From contig JADIZZ010000024.1 of the NCBI GenBank assembly GCA_016704535.1, positions 1 through 64,000 on the forward strand: a DNA stretch of 64,000 bases, in the 5' to 3' direction. Shown one piece after another: positions 31,089 to 41,064 of the stretch (its first letter is position 1; each line of letters starts with the position of its first letter). The position numbers and the translations under genes were made by a program. The DNA comes from Betaproteobacteria bacterium (GTDB lineage Bacteria; Pseudomonadota; Gammaproteobacteria; Burkholderiales; Burkholderiaceae_C). The notes below the pieces were generated by a model. That model saw only the letters and a program-made list of their open reading frames with translations, had not been told where the DNA came from and did no database searches.

Positions 31089-31538
31089 TCAGGCCGCGGC
31101 CGGCGCCACCTTGCGCATCGTGCACATCAGGTCGGCCTCGGCGACGACAAAGTCATCGACCAGAGCCTGCGTCTTGTAACGGTAGATGCCGGCCTTCTGG
31201 CGCTCGATGCGCGCTTCCAGGATGAGCTGGTCGCCAGGGCCCACCGGGCGCTTGAAGCGGGCGTTGTCGATACCGGCGAAGTAGACCACCGTGTCGTCGC
31301 CCGGTTCCACACCCGCAGACTCGAAGGACAGGATGGCCGCAGCCTGCGCCAGCGCTTCCAGCATCAGCACGCCTGGCATCACCGGCCGCGCCGGGAAGTG
31401 GCCATTGAAGAAAGGCTCGTTGAAGGTGACGTTCTTCAGCGCCTTGATGCGCGCGCCCTTTTCCAGTTCGAGCACGCGGTCGACGAGCAGGAAGGGGTAA
31501 CGGTGCGGCAGCTTGCGCAGGATCTGTTGGATGTCCAT
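31089..31538 (-). CDS. fabZ: 3-hydroxyacyl-ACP dehydratase FabZ
   Basis: 149 residues from the ATG at 31538 (MDIQQILRKLPHRYPFLLVD); a GTG 9 bp upstream overlaps the lpxD stop as GTGA and is an equally possible start. It dehydrates 3-hydroxyacyl-ACP in fatty acid elongation, competing with lpxA/lpxD for the same substrate pool. The catalytic His is in GHFPARPVMPG and the Glu in LMLEALAQ. The hot-dog fold and length are normal. Its place between lpxD and lpxA is conserved in proteobacteria. Confidence 0.95.
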   Translation of the reverse strand: MDIQQILRKLPHRYPFLLVDRVLELEKGARIKALKNVTFNEPFFNGHFPARPVMPGVLMLEALAQAAAILSFESAGVEPGDDTVVYFAGIDNARFKRPVGPGDQLILEARIERQKAGIYRYKTQALVDDFVVAEADLMCTMRKVAPAAA

Positions 31539-31543
31539 CGTGA

Positions 31544-32578
31544 TCACGTCTTCTTCTCCAGCGCCCGCAGCCGTTCACGCAGGGTGTACAGGTGTCTCAA
31601 GGTGGCGGCATTCTTTTCCCACGAGGCATTGTCATCGAAGGGGAACATGCCACTGTACTGGCCCGGCTTGTGGATCGAGCGGCTGATCACCGTGGCAGCG
31701 GTGATGTGCACGTGGTCGACGATCTCGAGGTGGCCCAGGATGATGGCGCCGCCACCCGCCGTGCAATGACGACCGATGCGGGCGCTGCCGGCCACCCCCA
31801 CGCAGCCGGCGAAGGCCGTGTGCGCGCCGATGCGCACGTTGTGGCCGATCTGCACCAGGTTGTCGAGCTTGACGCCGTCTTCCAGCACGGTGTCGTCGAG
31901 CGCACCCCGGTCGATGCAGGTGTTGGCGCCGATCTCGACATCGTCGCCGATGACCACGGCACCGAGCTGCTCGATCTTTTCCCAGTGCCCGCCCTGTTCG
32001 TCTTTCGCAGGCGCGAAGCCGAAGCCGTCAGCGCCGATCACGGCCCCGCTGTGCACGATGCCGCGAGCTCCGATGCAGCAACCGTCGCCCAGAACCACGC
32101 GAGGCTTGAGAACTGTGCGTTGGCCGACCATGGCGTCGACGCCGACATGTGCTTGCGCACCCACCACTGCGCCAGCCTCGATCCTGGCGCCGGCGCCGAC
32201 GAACGCGATCGGCCCGACGGAAGCCTGCGGGTCTATCCAGGCACCAGGCTCGACCACTGCGCTAGGGTGGATGCCAGGTATCGGCACGCCGCGCGTCTGC
32301 GCCGCCCACCACTGCGTCAGGCGGGCGTAGGCGAGGTAGGGGTCTGCGCAAATGAGGGCCGCGCCGCGCGCCACGGCCGCGTCTCGCAAGCCAGGCCCGA
32401 CGATGACGCAGCCGGCGGCCGACGCCGGCAACTGCGACTGGTAGCGCGGATTGGAGAGGAAGCATATCGTCTGCGCATCGGCCGACTCCAGCGGGCCGAT
32501 ACGTGAAACCGTGGCCTGCGCGTCGCCGACGAGCTCGCCGCCAAGGTGTTTGCTCAGCGCGCCGAGAGAGACCCGCAC
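31544..32578 (-). CDS. lpxD: UDP-3-O-(3-hydroxyacyl)glucosamine N-acyltransferase
   Basis: 344 residues. It adds the second acyl chain during lipid A synthesis. The N-terminal uridine-binding domain (residues 1-100) has AQTICFLSNPRYQSQLPA, followed by a left-handed beta-helix of hexapeptide repeats (GARIEAGAVVGAQAHVGVD). The active-site His lies in NLVQIGHNVRIGAHT. The C-terminal helix ends near residue 340. It sits 24 bp downstream of skp in the conserved bamA-skp-lpxD-fabZ-lpxA-lpxB order. Confidence 0.96.
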   Translation of the reverse strand: MRVSLGALSKHLGGELVGDAQATVSRIGPLESADAQTICFLSNPRYQSQLPASAAGCVIVGPGLRDAAVARGAALICADPYLAYARLTQWWAAQTRGVPIPGIHPSAVVEPGAWIDPQASVGPIAFVGAGARIEAGAVVGAQAHVGVDAMVGQRTVLKPRVVLGDGCCIGARGIVHSGAVIGADGFGFAPAKDEQGGHWEKIEQLGAVVIGDDVEIGANTCIDRGALDDTVLEDGVKLDNLVQIGHNVRIGAHTAFAGCVGVAGSARIGRHCTAGGGAIILGHLEIVDHVHITAATVISRSIHKPGQYSGMFPFDDNASWEKNAATLRHLYTLRERLRALEKKT

Positions 32579-32602
32579 GGCGGCCGACCTCGCGGGCCCG
32601 GC

Positions 32603-33151
32603 TTACTTGCCGGCGCCGGCCGCAGCGTTCAGTATCCTGATCACCTTCTCGGTGATGTCGACACGCGAGCTGGCGAAGACAACCTCTTGCAGGATCAGGT
32701 CGTACTTCTCGCTGTCGAAAATCTGCTTGATGGCGCGGTTTGCGCGCTCGACCACAGCAGCCAATTCCTCATTGCGACGCTGGTTCAGGTCTTCCTGAAA
32801 CTCGCGCCGTTTACGCTGCAAGTCGCGGTCTTGCTCAACGAGTTCACGCTGGCGGCGCGTGCGCTCGGTCTCCGCCAAGGTCGGGGCCTCCTTTTCCAGC
32901 TTGTCGGCCGCGGCCTTCAGCTTGCCCGTCGCATCGTTGAGCTCGCGCTCGCGCTTGCTGAACTCGGCCTCTAGCTTGGCCTGCGCGGCCTTGGCCGGAT
33001 TCGCTTCTCGCAGCACGCGTTCGCTGTTGACGTAGCCGATCTTCAGTTCCTGGGCTGCGACAGGCACGGCGGTAGCAGCCGTCAGCGTGGCGATGGCAAT
33101 CCAACGGGACAGGAAAGAAGCGGAGGTGCGCTGCATGGCGAACGTCTTCAT
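32603..33151 (-). CDS. skp: periplasmic chaperone Skp/OmpH
   Basis: 182 residues with an N-terminal signal peptide ending around VPVAAQ. The mature part starts with ELKIGYVNSERVLREANPAK and consists mostly of long charged helices (about residues 50-145) that form the tentacles of the trimer. Skp holds unfolded outer-membrane proteins for delivery to BamA, whose gene is directly upstream. The start overlaps the bamA stop by one base (TGATG). Confidence 0.93.
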   Translation of the reverse strand: MKTFAMQRTSASFLSRWIAIATLTAATAVPVAAQELKIGYVNSERVLREANPAKAAQAKLEAEFSKRERELNDATGKLKAAADKLEKEAPTLAETERTRRQRELVEQDRDLQRKRREFQEDLNQRRNEELAAVVERANRAIKQIFDSEKYDLILQEVVFASSRVDITEKVIRILNAAAGAGK

Positions 33152-35469
33152 CAGAAGGCAGTCCCGATCTGGAATTGGAAACGCTGGATTCTATCGTTGC
33201 GCTGCAGACGCAAGGGCTTGCCCCAGCTCAGCTTCAACGGACCGACAGGCGAGATCCACGACAAGCCAAGGCCCGCCGAGGAACGGATGGACTGCGACGT
33301 GATGGTCTCGTCCTCGCGCCACACGTTGCCGGCGTCGACGAAGGCGAAAATGCGTAGCGAACGGTCGTTGCCGGTGCCGGGCACCGGGAAGTAGAGCTCG
33401 GTGTTGAGGTTCAGGCGCTTGGCGCCACCGATGTAAGCCCCGGTGGGGTCGACGACGCCGAGTGAGTTTTGCTCGAAGGCACGTACCGTGCCCAGGCCAC
33501 CGCCGTAGAAGTTCTTGAACACGGGGAAAGGCTTGCCACCCAAGCCCTTACCGAGACCGATCTCGGCATTGAAGCCCACCGACATCCTGTAGGGCAGCGG
33601 CCAGAACTCCTGGTACTGCGCGTTGGTCCGCAGATAGCGCACATCGCCAGCAATGCCCCATTCGATGTTCAGGCGCTGGTAGCGCCCGGCGGTGGGCGTG
33701 AGCACGCTGTCACGGGCGTCGCGAGCCCAGCCCAAGGTCACCGGGAATGCGTTGGTCTTGTCGCCATACAAAATGCGGTAGTTCAGGTAGGACAGCGGAA
33801 TACCGATCGAGGCGCCGATCTCGGTGCGTTCGATGCCGACGCCCAGGAAGACGGTGTCGTACTCCGAGAAAGGCACGCCGAAGCGCACCGCGGCGCCTGG
33901 CGTCTTCAGGTCGTAGGTTTCACCCAGACTGTTGATGGGACGACTGGTTCGGTAGAAGACGTCAATGGCACGCGAGATGCCGTCCACCGTCCAGTAGGGG
34001 TCGACCGTGCTCACCACCAGGGTGCGGTTGTACTCGCTGGTGTTGAGCTCGATACCGAGGTAGTTGCCCGAGCCGAACGCGTTGTCCTGCTTGACCGACG
34101 CGGTGAACGTCAGCTTCTCGGCATTGGAGTAGCCCGCGCCGACGAGCAGGTTGCCGGTGGGCTTCTCGACGACATTGACGACGAGGTCGACCTGGTCGGG
34201 TGCACCCTGCACTTCCTTCGTTTCGACCTCGATGTCGTCCTTGAAGTAGCCCAGGCGCTCGACACGCTGCTTGCTCAGCTTGATCAGACCACCGTCATAC
34301 CAGGCGCCTTCGAGCTGGCGGAACTCGCGCCGCACCACCTCGTCGCGCGTCTTGGTGTTGCCGGCGACGTCGATGCGCCGCACATAGACGCGGCGCTGCG
34401 GCTCGGCGCTGAACACGACCGCCACCTGCCCCGTGGCACGGTCGATCTCTGGGCGCGAGTCGATGCGTGCGAAGGCGTAGCCGTACAGGCCGAAGAGATC
34501 GGTGAAACGCTTGCCCGTCTCGGTGACGGCGTCACCGCGGTAGGGTTGGCCCGGACGAAGCAACACGAAGGCCTGGAACTCGGGCTCCTTGCCCAGGTAG
34601 TCGCCCTCCAAACGCACTGAAGTGACGGTGTAAGGCTGACCTTCCTTGATCGAGATGGCCACCGCAATCGTCTGCTTGTCGGGCGAGATGGTGACCTGGG
34701 TCGACTCGATCGCGAACTCGAGGTAGCCGCGGTTCACGTAATAGGCGCGCAGCTTCTCGAGGTCGGCGTTGAGCTTGGTCCGCGAGTAGCGGTCGGTCTT
34801 GCTGTACCAGGTGAACCAGCCCGTGGGCGTCAACTCGAACAGGTCGAGCAATGTGCGTTCGCTGAAGACCGTGGCGCCGACGATGCGGATGCCGGCGATC
34901 TTCGCCGCGTCGCCCTCAGTCATCGTGAAGGTCACGTTGACGCGATTGCGCTCCAGCGGCGTGATGGTCGTCACCACCTCGGCGCCGTAAAGGCTGCGGC
35001 TGAGGTACTGGCGCTTGATCTCCTGCTCGGCGCGGTCGACGAGAGCGCGGTCGAAGGGCAGGCCCTCGCCGATGCCGGCATCGCGCAGGCTCTTGGTCAA
35101 CGGCTCCTTGTCGAACTCCTTCAGGCCAACGAAGGTGACGGCGCCGATGATCGAGCGCTCGTCGACGATGATGATCGCGACCTCGCCTTCGATGTCGATG
35201 CGCACGTCCTTGAACAGGCCCGTGGTGAACAGCGCACGCAGCGCGGCCGAGCCCTTGTCGTCGGTGTAGGTGTCGCCGATGCGGAAGGGCAGCGCCGCGA
35301 AAACGGTGCCCGGGTCGGTGCGCTGAAGCCCCTCGACACGGATGTCCTTGAGCACGAAGGGCGTGACGGCCCGCGCGGCAGGCGCCGCGACAACGCAGGC
35401 AACTGCAATGACACAGGCCGCGGCAGGACTGAACCGGCCGACAGGCCCGAACGGAGGAACAGGAAACAT
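33151..35469 (-). CDS. bamA: outer membrane protein assembly factor BamA
   Basis: 772 residues. A signal peptide ends around residue 34 (VAAPAARA). Five POTRA domains follow (about residues 35-430; the first starts FVLKDIRVEGLQRTDPGTVF), and then the 16-strand beta-barrel, ending in an aromatic residue in RFQFQIGTAF, the C-terminal signature of outer-membrane proteins. It is the essential core of the BAM complex that inserts beta-barrel proteins. It lies just after rseP and before skp. BamB is encoded elsewhere in this window. Confidence 0.97.
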   Translation of the reverse strand: MFPVPPFGPVGRFSPAAACVIAVACVVAAPAARAVTPFVLKDIRVEGLQRTDPGTVFAALPFRIGDTYTDDKGSAALRALFTTGLFKDVRIDIEGEVAIIIVDERSIIGAVTFVGLKEFDKEPLTKSLRDAGIGEGLPFDRALVDRAEQEIKRQYLSRSLYGAEVVTTITPLERNRVNVTFTMTEGDAAKIAGIRIVGATVFSERTLLDLFELTPTGWFTWYSKTDRYSRTKLNADLEKLRAYYVNRGYLEFAIESTQVTISPDKQTIAVAISIKEGQPYTVTSVRLEGDYLGKEPEFQAFVLLRPGQPYRGDAVTETGKRFTDLFGLYGYAFARIDSRPEIDRATGQVAVVFSAEPQRRVYVRRIDVAGNTKTRDEVVRREFRQLEGAWYDGGLIKLSKQRVERLGYFKDDIEVETKEVQGAPDQVDLVVNVVEKPTGNLLVGAGYSNAEKLTFTASVKQDNAFGSGNYLGIELNTSEYNRTLVVSTVDPYWTVDGISRAIDVFYRTSRPINSLGETYDLKTPGAAVRFGVPFSEYDTVFLGVGIERTEIGASIGIPLSYLNYRILYGDKTNAFPVTLGWARDARDSVLTPTAGRYQRLNIEWGIAGDVRYLRTNAQYQEFWPLPYRMSVGFNAEIGLGKGLGGKPFPVFKNFYGGGLGTVRAFEQNSLGVVDPTGAYIGGAKRLNLNTELYFPVPGTGNDRSLRIFAFVDAGNVWREDETITSQSIRSSAGLGLSWISPVGPLKLSWGKPLRLQRNDRIQRFQFQIGTAF

Positions 35470-35474
35470 GGGAT

Positions 35475-36845
35475 TCAGTGCAGGCCCAGCAGGCGGGCAA
35501 CGTCGTTGAAGAGGGCGACCGACATCATCATCAACAGCACGACGATGCCGCCGCGTTGCAGCCGCGCCAACCAGAGGTCGGAAACGGGGCGGCCGGTGAC
35601 GCCCTCGAAAATGTAATACATGAGGTGACCCCCATCGAGCATCGGCAGCGGCAGGAGGTTCAGCACGCCCAGGCTGACGCTGACCAGCGCCAGGAAACCG
35701 AGGTAGTAGGCGAGGCCCTGGTTGACCGACTGGCCGGCGTAATCAGCAATGGTCAGCGGGCCGCTGAGGTTCTTCAGCGAGGCTTCGCCAATGAGCATGC
35801 GGCCGATCATCTTCACGGTCAGCACCGAGATGTCCCAGGTGCGCACCACGCCCTGCCAAAGGCCTTCGAAGAGACCATGACGCACCGTCTCCATCACCGG
35901 CGGCTGGCCAGGGGCGGCGTCGATGCGGCCAAAGGTCTGGCCCCCCTCGCTCATGACACGCGGCGTGACCCCGATCTCGATCGTGCGGCCGGCACGTTCG
36001 ACCAACCAGCGTTGGGCCAGCGGCTGGCCGTCGCGCAGGCTGCCGCGCACCCGTTCGACCACGGTCTGCGCGTCGACGATGGCCACGCCATCGATGCTCA
36101 GCACACGGTCACCGCTGCGCAGGCCTGCCAGCGCGGCCGGGCCGCCGGCCTTGACCTCGCCGAGCACAGGCTCCCGCCAGGGACCACCCAGGCCGATGCG
36201 CTTCGAAAGCCCGGCATCGACCTCGCCAGGCTCGATACCGTTCAGGTCGATGCGCAGCGTGCGTGAGCCGCGGCCGTCGCGGTCGGTCACCTGCAGTTGC
36301 ACCGGCTTGCGCTGCAGTACGGCCTGAGTCAGTTCCCAGCGCAGGTCGGTGAGCGAACGCAGGTCCTGCCAGTCGTCGCCGTCGTGCGCCAATGCGCGCA
36401 CCCAGTCGCCGGCGCGCAGCCCGGCGCGTTCGGCCGCGCTGCCGGCCACCGGCGGACCGAGCAGGGCCTTGGGTTCCTGGATCCCGATCCAGTGCGCGGC
36501 GGCGTACAGCAGCACCGCCAGCCCCAGGTTGGCCAGTGGCCCGGCCGAGACGATGGCCGCTCTCTGCCACAGCGTCTTGCGGTTGAAGGCGCGGCTGACA
36601 TCGCCCGGCGCCACCGGCGCCTCGCGCTCGTCGAGCATGCGCACGTAACCGCCCAGCGGCAGCGAACAGACCACGAACTCGGTGGCGTCGGGGCCACTCT
36701 GGCGGCGCCACAGCACACGCCCGAAGCCGACCGAAAAACGCAGCACCTTCACGCCGCAAGCCACGGCAACGCGGTAATGCCCGTACTCGTGGATGACGAC
36801 CAGGATGCCCAGCGTCAGCAGGAAGGCCAGCACGGTGGTGATCAC
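35475..36845 (-). CDS. rseP: RIP metalloprotease RseP
   Basis: 456 residues from a GTG that overlaps the dxr stop (GTGA). It is a site-2 intramembrane protease that cleaves the anti-sigma factor RseA and remnant signal peptides. The zinc motif HEYGH lies near residue 20 in the first membrane segment. Two PDZ domains occupy about residues 125-300 (GDWVRALAHDGDD, GLRSGDRVLSIDGV). The second metal-ligand motif is NLLPLPMLDGGHLMYY near residue 400. It stands between dxr and bamA, as in most proteobacteria. Confidence 0.95.
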   Translation of the reverse strand: MITTVLAFLLTLGILVVIHEYGHYRVAVACGVKVLRFSVGFGRVLWRRQSGPDATEFVVCSLPLGGYVRMLDEREAPVAPGDVSRAFNRKTLWQRAAIVSAGPLANLGLAVLLYAAAHWIGIQEPKALLGPPVAGSAAERAGLRAGDWVRALAHDGDDWQDLRSLTDLRWELTQAVLQRKPVQLQVTDRDGRGSRTLRIDLNGIEPGEVDAGLSKRIGLGGPWREPVLGEVKAGGPAALAGLRSGDRVLSIDGVAIVDAQTVVERVRGSLRDGQPLAQRWLVERAGRTIEIGVTPRVMSEGGQTFGRIDAAPGQPPVMETVRHGLFEGLWQGVVRTWDISVLTVKMIGRMLIGEASLKNLSGPLTIADYAGQSVNQGLAYYLGFLALVSVSLGVLNLLPLPMLDGGHLMYYIFEGVTGRPVSDLWLARLQRGGIVVLLMMMSVALFNDVARLLGLH

Positions 36846-38038
36846 GCCGCCAGCTCCTGCATCACTTCACGCGCCACGGCGCGAGCCCGCGTATCGAGTT
36901 CGATCAAGTCTTCCAGGCTGTGGTCAGGGCTCAGGCGGGGCTCCAGGCGTTCGATGGTTCGGGCATTCAGCGTGTGAATCGCCGTGAAGGAGATCGTTCC
37001 GTCGAGGAAGGCCGCCACCGCCACTTCGTTGGCGGCGTTCAGCACCGCGGTGGTGCCGGCGGGGGCGCGCAGCGCTTCCCAGGCCAGTTGAAGACCAGGG
37101 AAGCGGCGAGGGTCGGGCGGTTCGAAGGTGAAACCCTGGCCAAGTTGCAGGAAGTCCAGGCGCGGTGCGCCCGACTCGATGCGCTCGGGGAACGAGAGCC
37201 CATATGCAATCGGCACCTTCATGTCGGGCGTGCCCAGCTGCGCGAGCACGCTGCCGTCGCGGCAGACCACCATCGAATGGATGATGCTCTGCGGGTGGAT
37301 GACCACGCGAATCTCCTCCGGCGCCAGGTCGAAGAGCCAGCGCGCCTCGATGACCTCGAGCGCCTTGTTCATCATCGTCGCCGAGTCGACCGAGATCTTT
37401 CGGCCCATCACCCAATTCGGGTGCGCCACGGCTTGCGCCGGCGTCACTTCATGCAGCGTATCGGGGTCGTGGTGGCGGAAGGGCCCGCCGCTGGCGGTGA
37501 GGATGATGTGGTCGATGCGCCGCGCCCAGGCGCTGCGGTCCTCGGGCAGGCACTGGAAGATGGCCGAGTGTTCGCTGTCGATGGGCAGCAACGTGGCGCC
37601 GCCCTCCGCCACCGCGCGCATAAAGAGCTCCCCACCGACCACCAGTGCTTCCTTGTTCGCCAGCAGCAGGCGCTTGCCGGCGCGGGCCGCGGCCATGCAG
37701 GGCGGCAGGCCGGCAGCGCCAACGATGGAGGCCATGACGCTGTCGACGTCGTCTGCAGCCGCCAGTTCGCAAATCGCCTGCGCGCCTACCTGCACCTCGG
37801 TGTCGCTGCCGGCGGCACGCAACGCGGTGCGCACTTCGGCTGCGCGCTCGGGTGTTGGCACCACGACCACACGCGGCCGGAACTGCAGGCTTTGCTGAAC
37901 GAGCAGGTCGACACGCTGGTAGGACGTGAGACCGACGATGTCGAAGCGTTCGGGGTGGCGTGCCACCACGTCCAGCGTACTCGTGCCCACCGAGCCGGTG
38001 GAGCCCAGGATGGCCAGGCGCTGGCGAGGCGAGCTCAT
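36842..38038 (-). CDS. dxr: 1-deoxy-D-xylulose-5-phosphate reductoisomerase
   Basis: 398 residues. It converts DXP to MEP with NADPH, the committed step of the non-mevalonate isoprenoid pathway. The NADPH-binding motif is ILGSTGSVGTSTLDVV. LLANKEALVVGGE and LPIDSEHSAIFQCL carry metal-binding residues, and VDSATMMNKALEVIEA follows. The C-terminal helical domain is complete. It overlaps cdsA upstream (ATGA) and rseP downstream (GTGA). ispG of the same pathway is encoded further right in this window. Confidence 0.97.
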   Translation of the reverse strand: MSSPRQRLAILGSTGSVGTSTLDVVARHPERFDIVGLTSYQRVDLLVQQSLQFRPRVVVVPTPERAAEVRTALRAAGSDTEVQVGAQAICELAAADDVDSVMASIVGAAGLPPCMAAARAGKRLLLANKEALVVGGELFMRAVAEGGATLLPIDSEHSAIFQCLPEDRSAWARRIDHIILTASGGPFRHHDPDTLHEVTPAQAVAHPNWVMGRKISVDSATMMNKALEVIEARWLFDLAPEEIRVVIHPQSIIHSMVVCRDGSVLAQLGTPDMKVPIAYGLSFPERIESGAPRLDFLQLGQGFTFEPPDPRRFPGLQLAWEALRAPAGTTAVLNAANEVAVAAFLDGTISFTAIHTLNARTIERLEPRLSPDHSLEDLIELDTRARAVAREVMQELAA

Positions 38039-38883
38039 CGCAGTGCCCCCAGCGCCGTCAGCGCCAGGGCTGCGGGCAGCACCGGCAACAATGCATCGAC
38101 GCGGTCGAGCACACCACCGTGGCCCGGCAGCAGGCGGCTGCTGTCCTTGGCACCGGCGGCACGCTTGACGAGCGATTCGACGAGGTCACCGGCCACACTC
38201 AGGCCGCACAGCAGCAGCACGCCGAGCCCCAGCCCGGCCACGCCCAGCGAAGACAGCAGGCGGCTGTAGACGCTGGGGCCGTCGACGTTGAAGTTGCCAT
38301 CGAGCCAGACCCAAAACAGCGACAGCAGCACGACGCCGGCGATGCCGGACCAGACACCCTCCCAGCTCTTGCCCGGGCTGATGCTGGGCGCCAGCTTGCG
38401 TCGCCCGAAGGCACGGCCGCCGAAGTACGCGGCCACGTCGGCCATCCAGACCAGGCAAAGCACCGAAAGCATGTAATTGACGCCGATCGAGCGAGCCTGC
38501 GCCAACGCCAGCCATGCGGCCCACAACACCAACAGGCCCAGGGCCCAGCGAGCCGAGCGTGGCAGCTGCGGCCAGGCCGCCGGGCCACTGCGCAATGCCA
38601 TGGCGGCGCCGGCGAGCCACAACACGATGGCTGCAAACCAAAGCGCGGCCGGGGCATCTGTCGTCCAGCCGGCAGCCAGCGCCGCTGCGCCACCGAGCGC
38701 CACAGCGGCGCTCATGCCCAGCGAAGGCAGCTGGCCCGCCTGGTTCAGGCGCCCCCATTCCCATCCGGCGGCGGACAGCAGCGCCAGGGTCAGAAGCGCA
38801 AAGGGCCAGGTGCTGGAAGCCAGCAGCGAACCGAGCAACAGAACCACGAGCACGAGGGCGGTGATGACACGCTGTCGCAGCAT
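38035..38883 (-). CDS. cdsA: phosphatidate cytidylyltransferase
   Basis: 282 residues from the ATG at 38883. It is an inner-membrane enzyme that makes CDP-diacylglycerol for all phospholipids. At least seven hydrophobic segments span the protein. The family signature lies near the C-terminus: KDSSRLLPGHGGVLDRVDAL, with SPGKSWEGVWSG earlier. The start is 4 bp after the uppS stop. Confidence 0.95.
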   Translation of the reverse strand: MLRQRVITALVLVVLLLGSLLASSTWPFALLTLALLSAAGWEWGRLNQAGQLPSLGMSAAVALGGAAALAAGWTTDAPAALWFAAIVLWLAGAAMALRSGPAAWPQLPRSARWALGLLVLWAAWLALAQARSIGVNYMLSVLCLVWMADVAAYFGGRAFGRRKLAPSISPGKSWEGVWSGIAGVVLLSLFWVWLDGNFNVDGPSVYSRLLSSLGVAGLGLGVLLLCGLSVAGDLVESLVKRAAGAKDSSRLLPGHGGVLDRVDALLPVLPAALALTALGALR

Positions 38884-38887
38884 CCCG

Positions 38888-39667
<780 letters not shown>

Positions 39668-39692
39668 GGGCGAGGCGCGGTCAGGGGCGCGT

Positions 39693-40253
39693 TCAGACAG
39701 CCATCACTTCCGCTTCCTTGCCCTGCACCAGGCGGTCGATCTCGGCGATGGTGCGGTCGGTCATGCGTTGCACCTCGTCCTGCGCTCGGTGCTCGTCGTC
39801 TTCGGGCACTTCCTTGTCCTTGAGAAGCTTCTTCAGGTGCTCATTGGCGTCGCGGCGAATGCTGCGCACCGCGATCTTGGCTTCCTCGCCGGCGTGGCGA
39901 ACGACCTTGGTGAGCTCCTTGCGGCGCTCTTCGGTCAGGGCAGGCATGGGCACGCGCAGCAAATCACCCTGCGCTGCGGGGTTGAGACCAAGGTCGGACT
40001 CGCGGATGGCCCTCTCGATCTTCGGCCCCATGCCCTTCTCCCACGGCTGCACGCTGATCGTGCGCGCGTCGAGCAGCGTCACGTTGGCCACCTGGCTGAT
40101 GGGCACCATCGAGCCGTAGTAGTCGACGTGCACCTGGTCGAGCAAGCCCGGGTGAGCGCGACCGGTGCGGATCTTGTGCAGTTCGTGCTTGAAGGCCTCG
40201 ACGGACTTGCCCATCTTGGCTTCGGCGGTCTTCTTGATGTCCTGAATGATCAT
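39693..40253 (-). CDS. frr: ribosome recycling factor
   Basis: 186 residues, exact family length. It separates ribosomal subunits after termination together with EF-G. Family motifs are HELHKIRTGRAHPGLLD, MVPISQVANVTLLDART and RRKELTKVVRHAGEEAKIAV. The triple-helix bundle and hinge are complete. It follows pyrH by 15 bp. Confidence 0.97.
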   Translation of the reverse strand: MIIQDIKKTAEAKMGKSVEAFKHELHKIRTGRAHPGLLDQVHVDYYGSMVPISQVANVTLLDARTISVQPWEKGMGPKIERAIRESDLGLNPAAQGDLLRVPMPALTEERRKELTKVVRHAGEEAKIAVRSIRRDANEHLKKLLKDKEVPEDDEHRAQDEVQRMTDRTIAEIDRLVQGKEAEVMAV

Positions 40254-40268
40254 GACCGAGGAAACTCC

Positions 40269-40979
40269 TCAAACGTGAACCAACGTGCCTTCGTCTTCGC
40301 CCATCACCACCCGCTTCAGTGCACCGGCCTTGAAGATGCTGAACACCTTGATCGGCAGCTTCTGGTCGCGGCACAGCGCGAAGGCGGTGGCGTCCAGCAC
40401 CTGGAGGTTGCGGGCAATGGCCTCGTCGAAGCTGATGCTGGCGTAGCGCGTAGCGGTGGGGTCCTTCTTGGGGTCGGCGGTGTAGACGCCGTCGACCTTG
40501 GTGGCCTTCAGCACCACCTGGGCGCCGATCTCGGCGCCGCGCAGGGCCGCCGCGGTATCGGTTGTGAAGAACGGGTTGCCGGTGCCGGCGGCGAAAACCA
40601 CCACCTTGCCCTCTTCCAGGTACTGCAGCGCCTTCGGGCGCACATAGGGCTCGACCACCTGGTCGATGGCGATGGCCGACATCACGCGGGCCGTCATGCC
40701 TTCCTGGCGCATCGTGTCGGCCAGCGCCAGCGCATTCATCACGGTGGCAAGCATGCCCATGTAGTCGGCGGTGGCGCGATCCATGCCCACCGAGCCGCCG
40801 GCCACGCCGCGGAAAATGTTGCCGCCGCCGATGACCACGGCAACCTCGCAGCCCAGCTGCGTCACTTCCTGCACTTCGCGCACCATGCGCACGATGGTGG
40901 CGCGGTTGATGCCGTAGGCGTCGTCGCCCATCAGGGCTTCGCCCGACAGCTTGAGCAGGATGCGCTTGTAGGCCGGCAT
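40269..40979 (-). CDS. pyrH: UMP kinase
   Basis: 236 residues from the ATG at 40979. It phosphorylates UMP to UDP in pyrimidine synthesis and belongs to the amino-acid-kinase fold. KRILLKLSGEALMGDDAYG holds the ATP site, VVIGGGNIFRGVAG the UMP site, and ATKVDGVYTADPKKDPTA the ATP-lid region. It is part of the rpsB-tsf-pyrH-frr run. The gap to tsf is about 85 bp. Confidence 0.97.
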   Translation of the reverse strand: MPAYKRILLKLSGEALMGDDAYGINRATIVRMVREVQEVTQLGCEVAVVIGGGNIFRGVAGGSVGMDRATADYMGMLATVMNALALADTMRQEGMTARVMSAIAIDQVVEPYVRPKALQYLEEGKVVVFAAGTGNPFFTTDTAAALRGAEIGAQVVLKATKVDGVYTADPKKDPTATRYASISFDEAIARNLQVLDATAFALCRDQKLPIKVFSIFKAGALKRVVMGEDEGTLVHV

Positions 40980-41064
40980 CAGTACAACTCCCCTGGCAAA
41001 GCTTGCAGTGTAAGTCGGGCCGACAGCACGCCGGCCCGCTCCGCGGACGTCTTTGCGTCCGGTT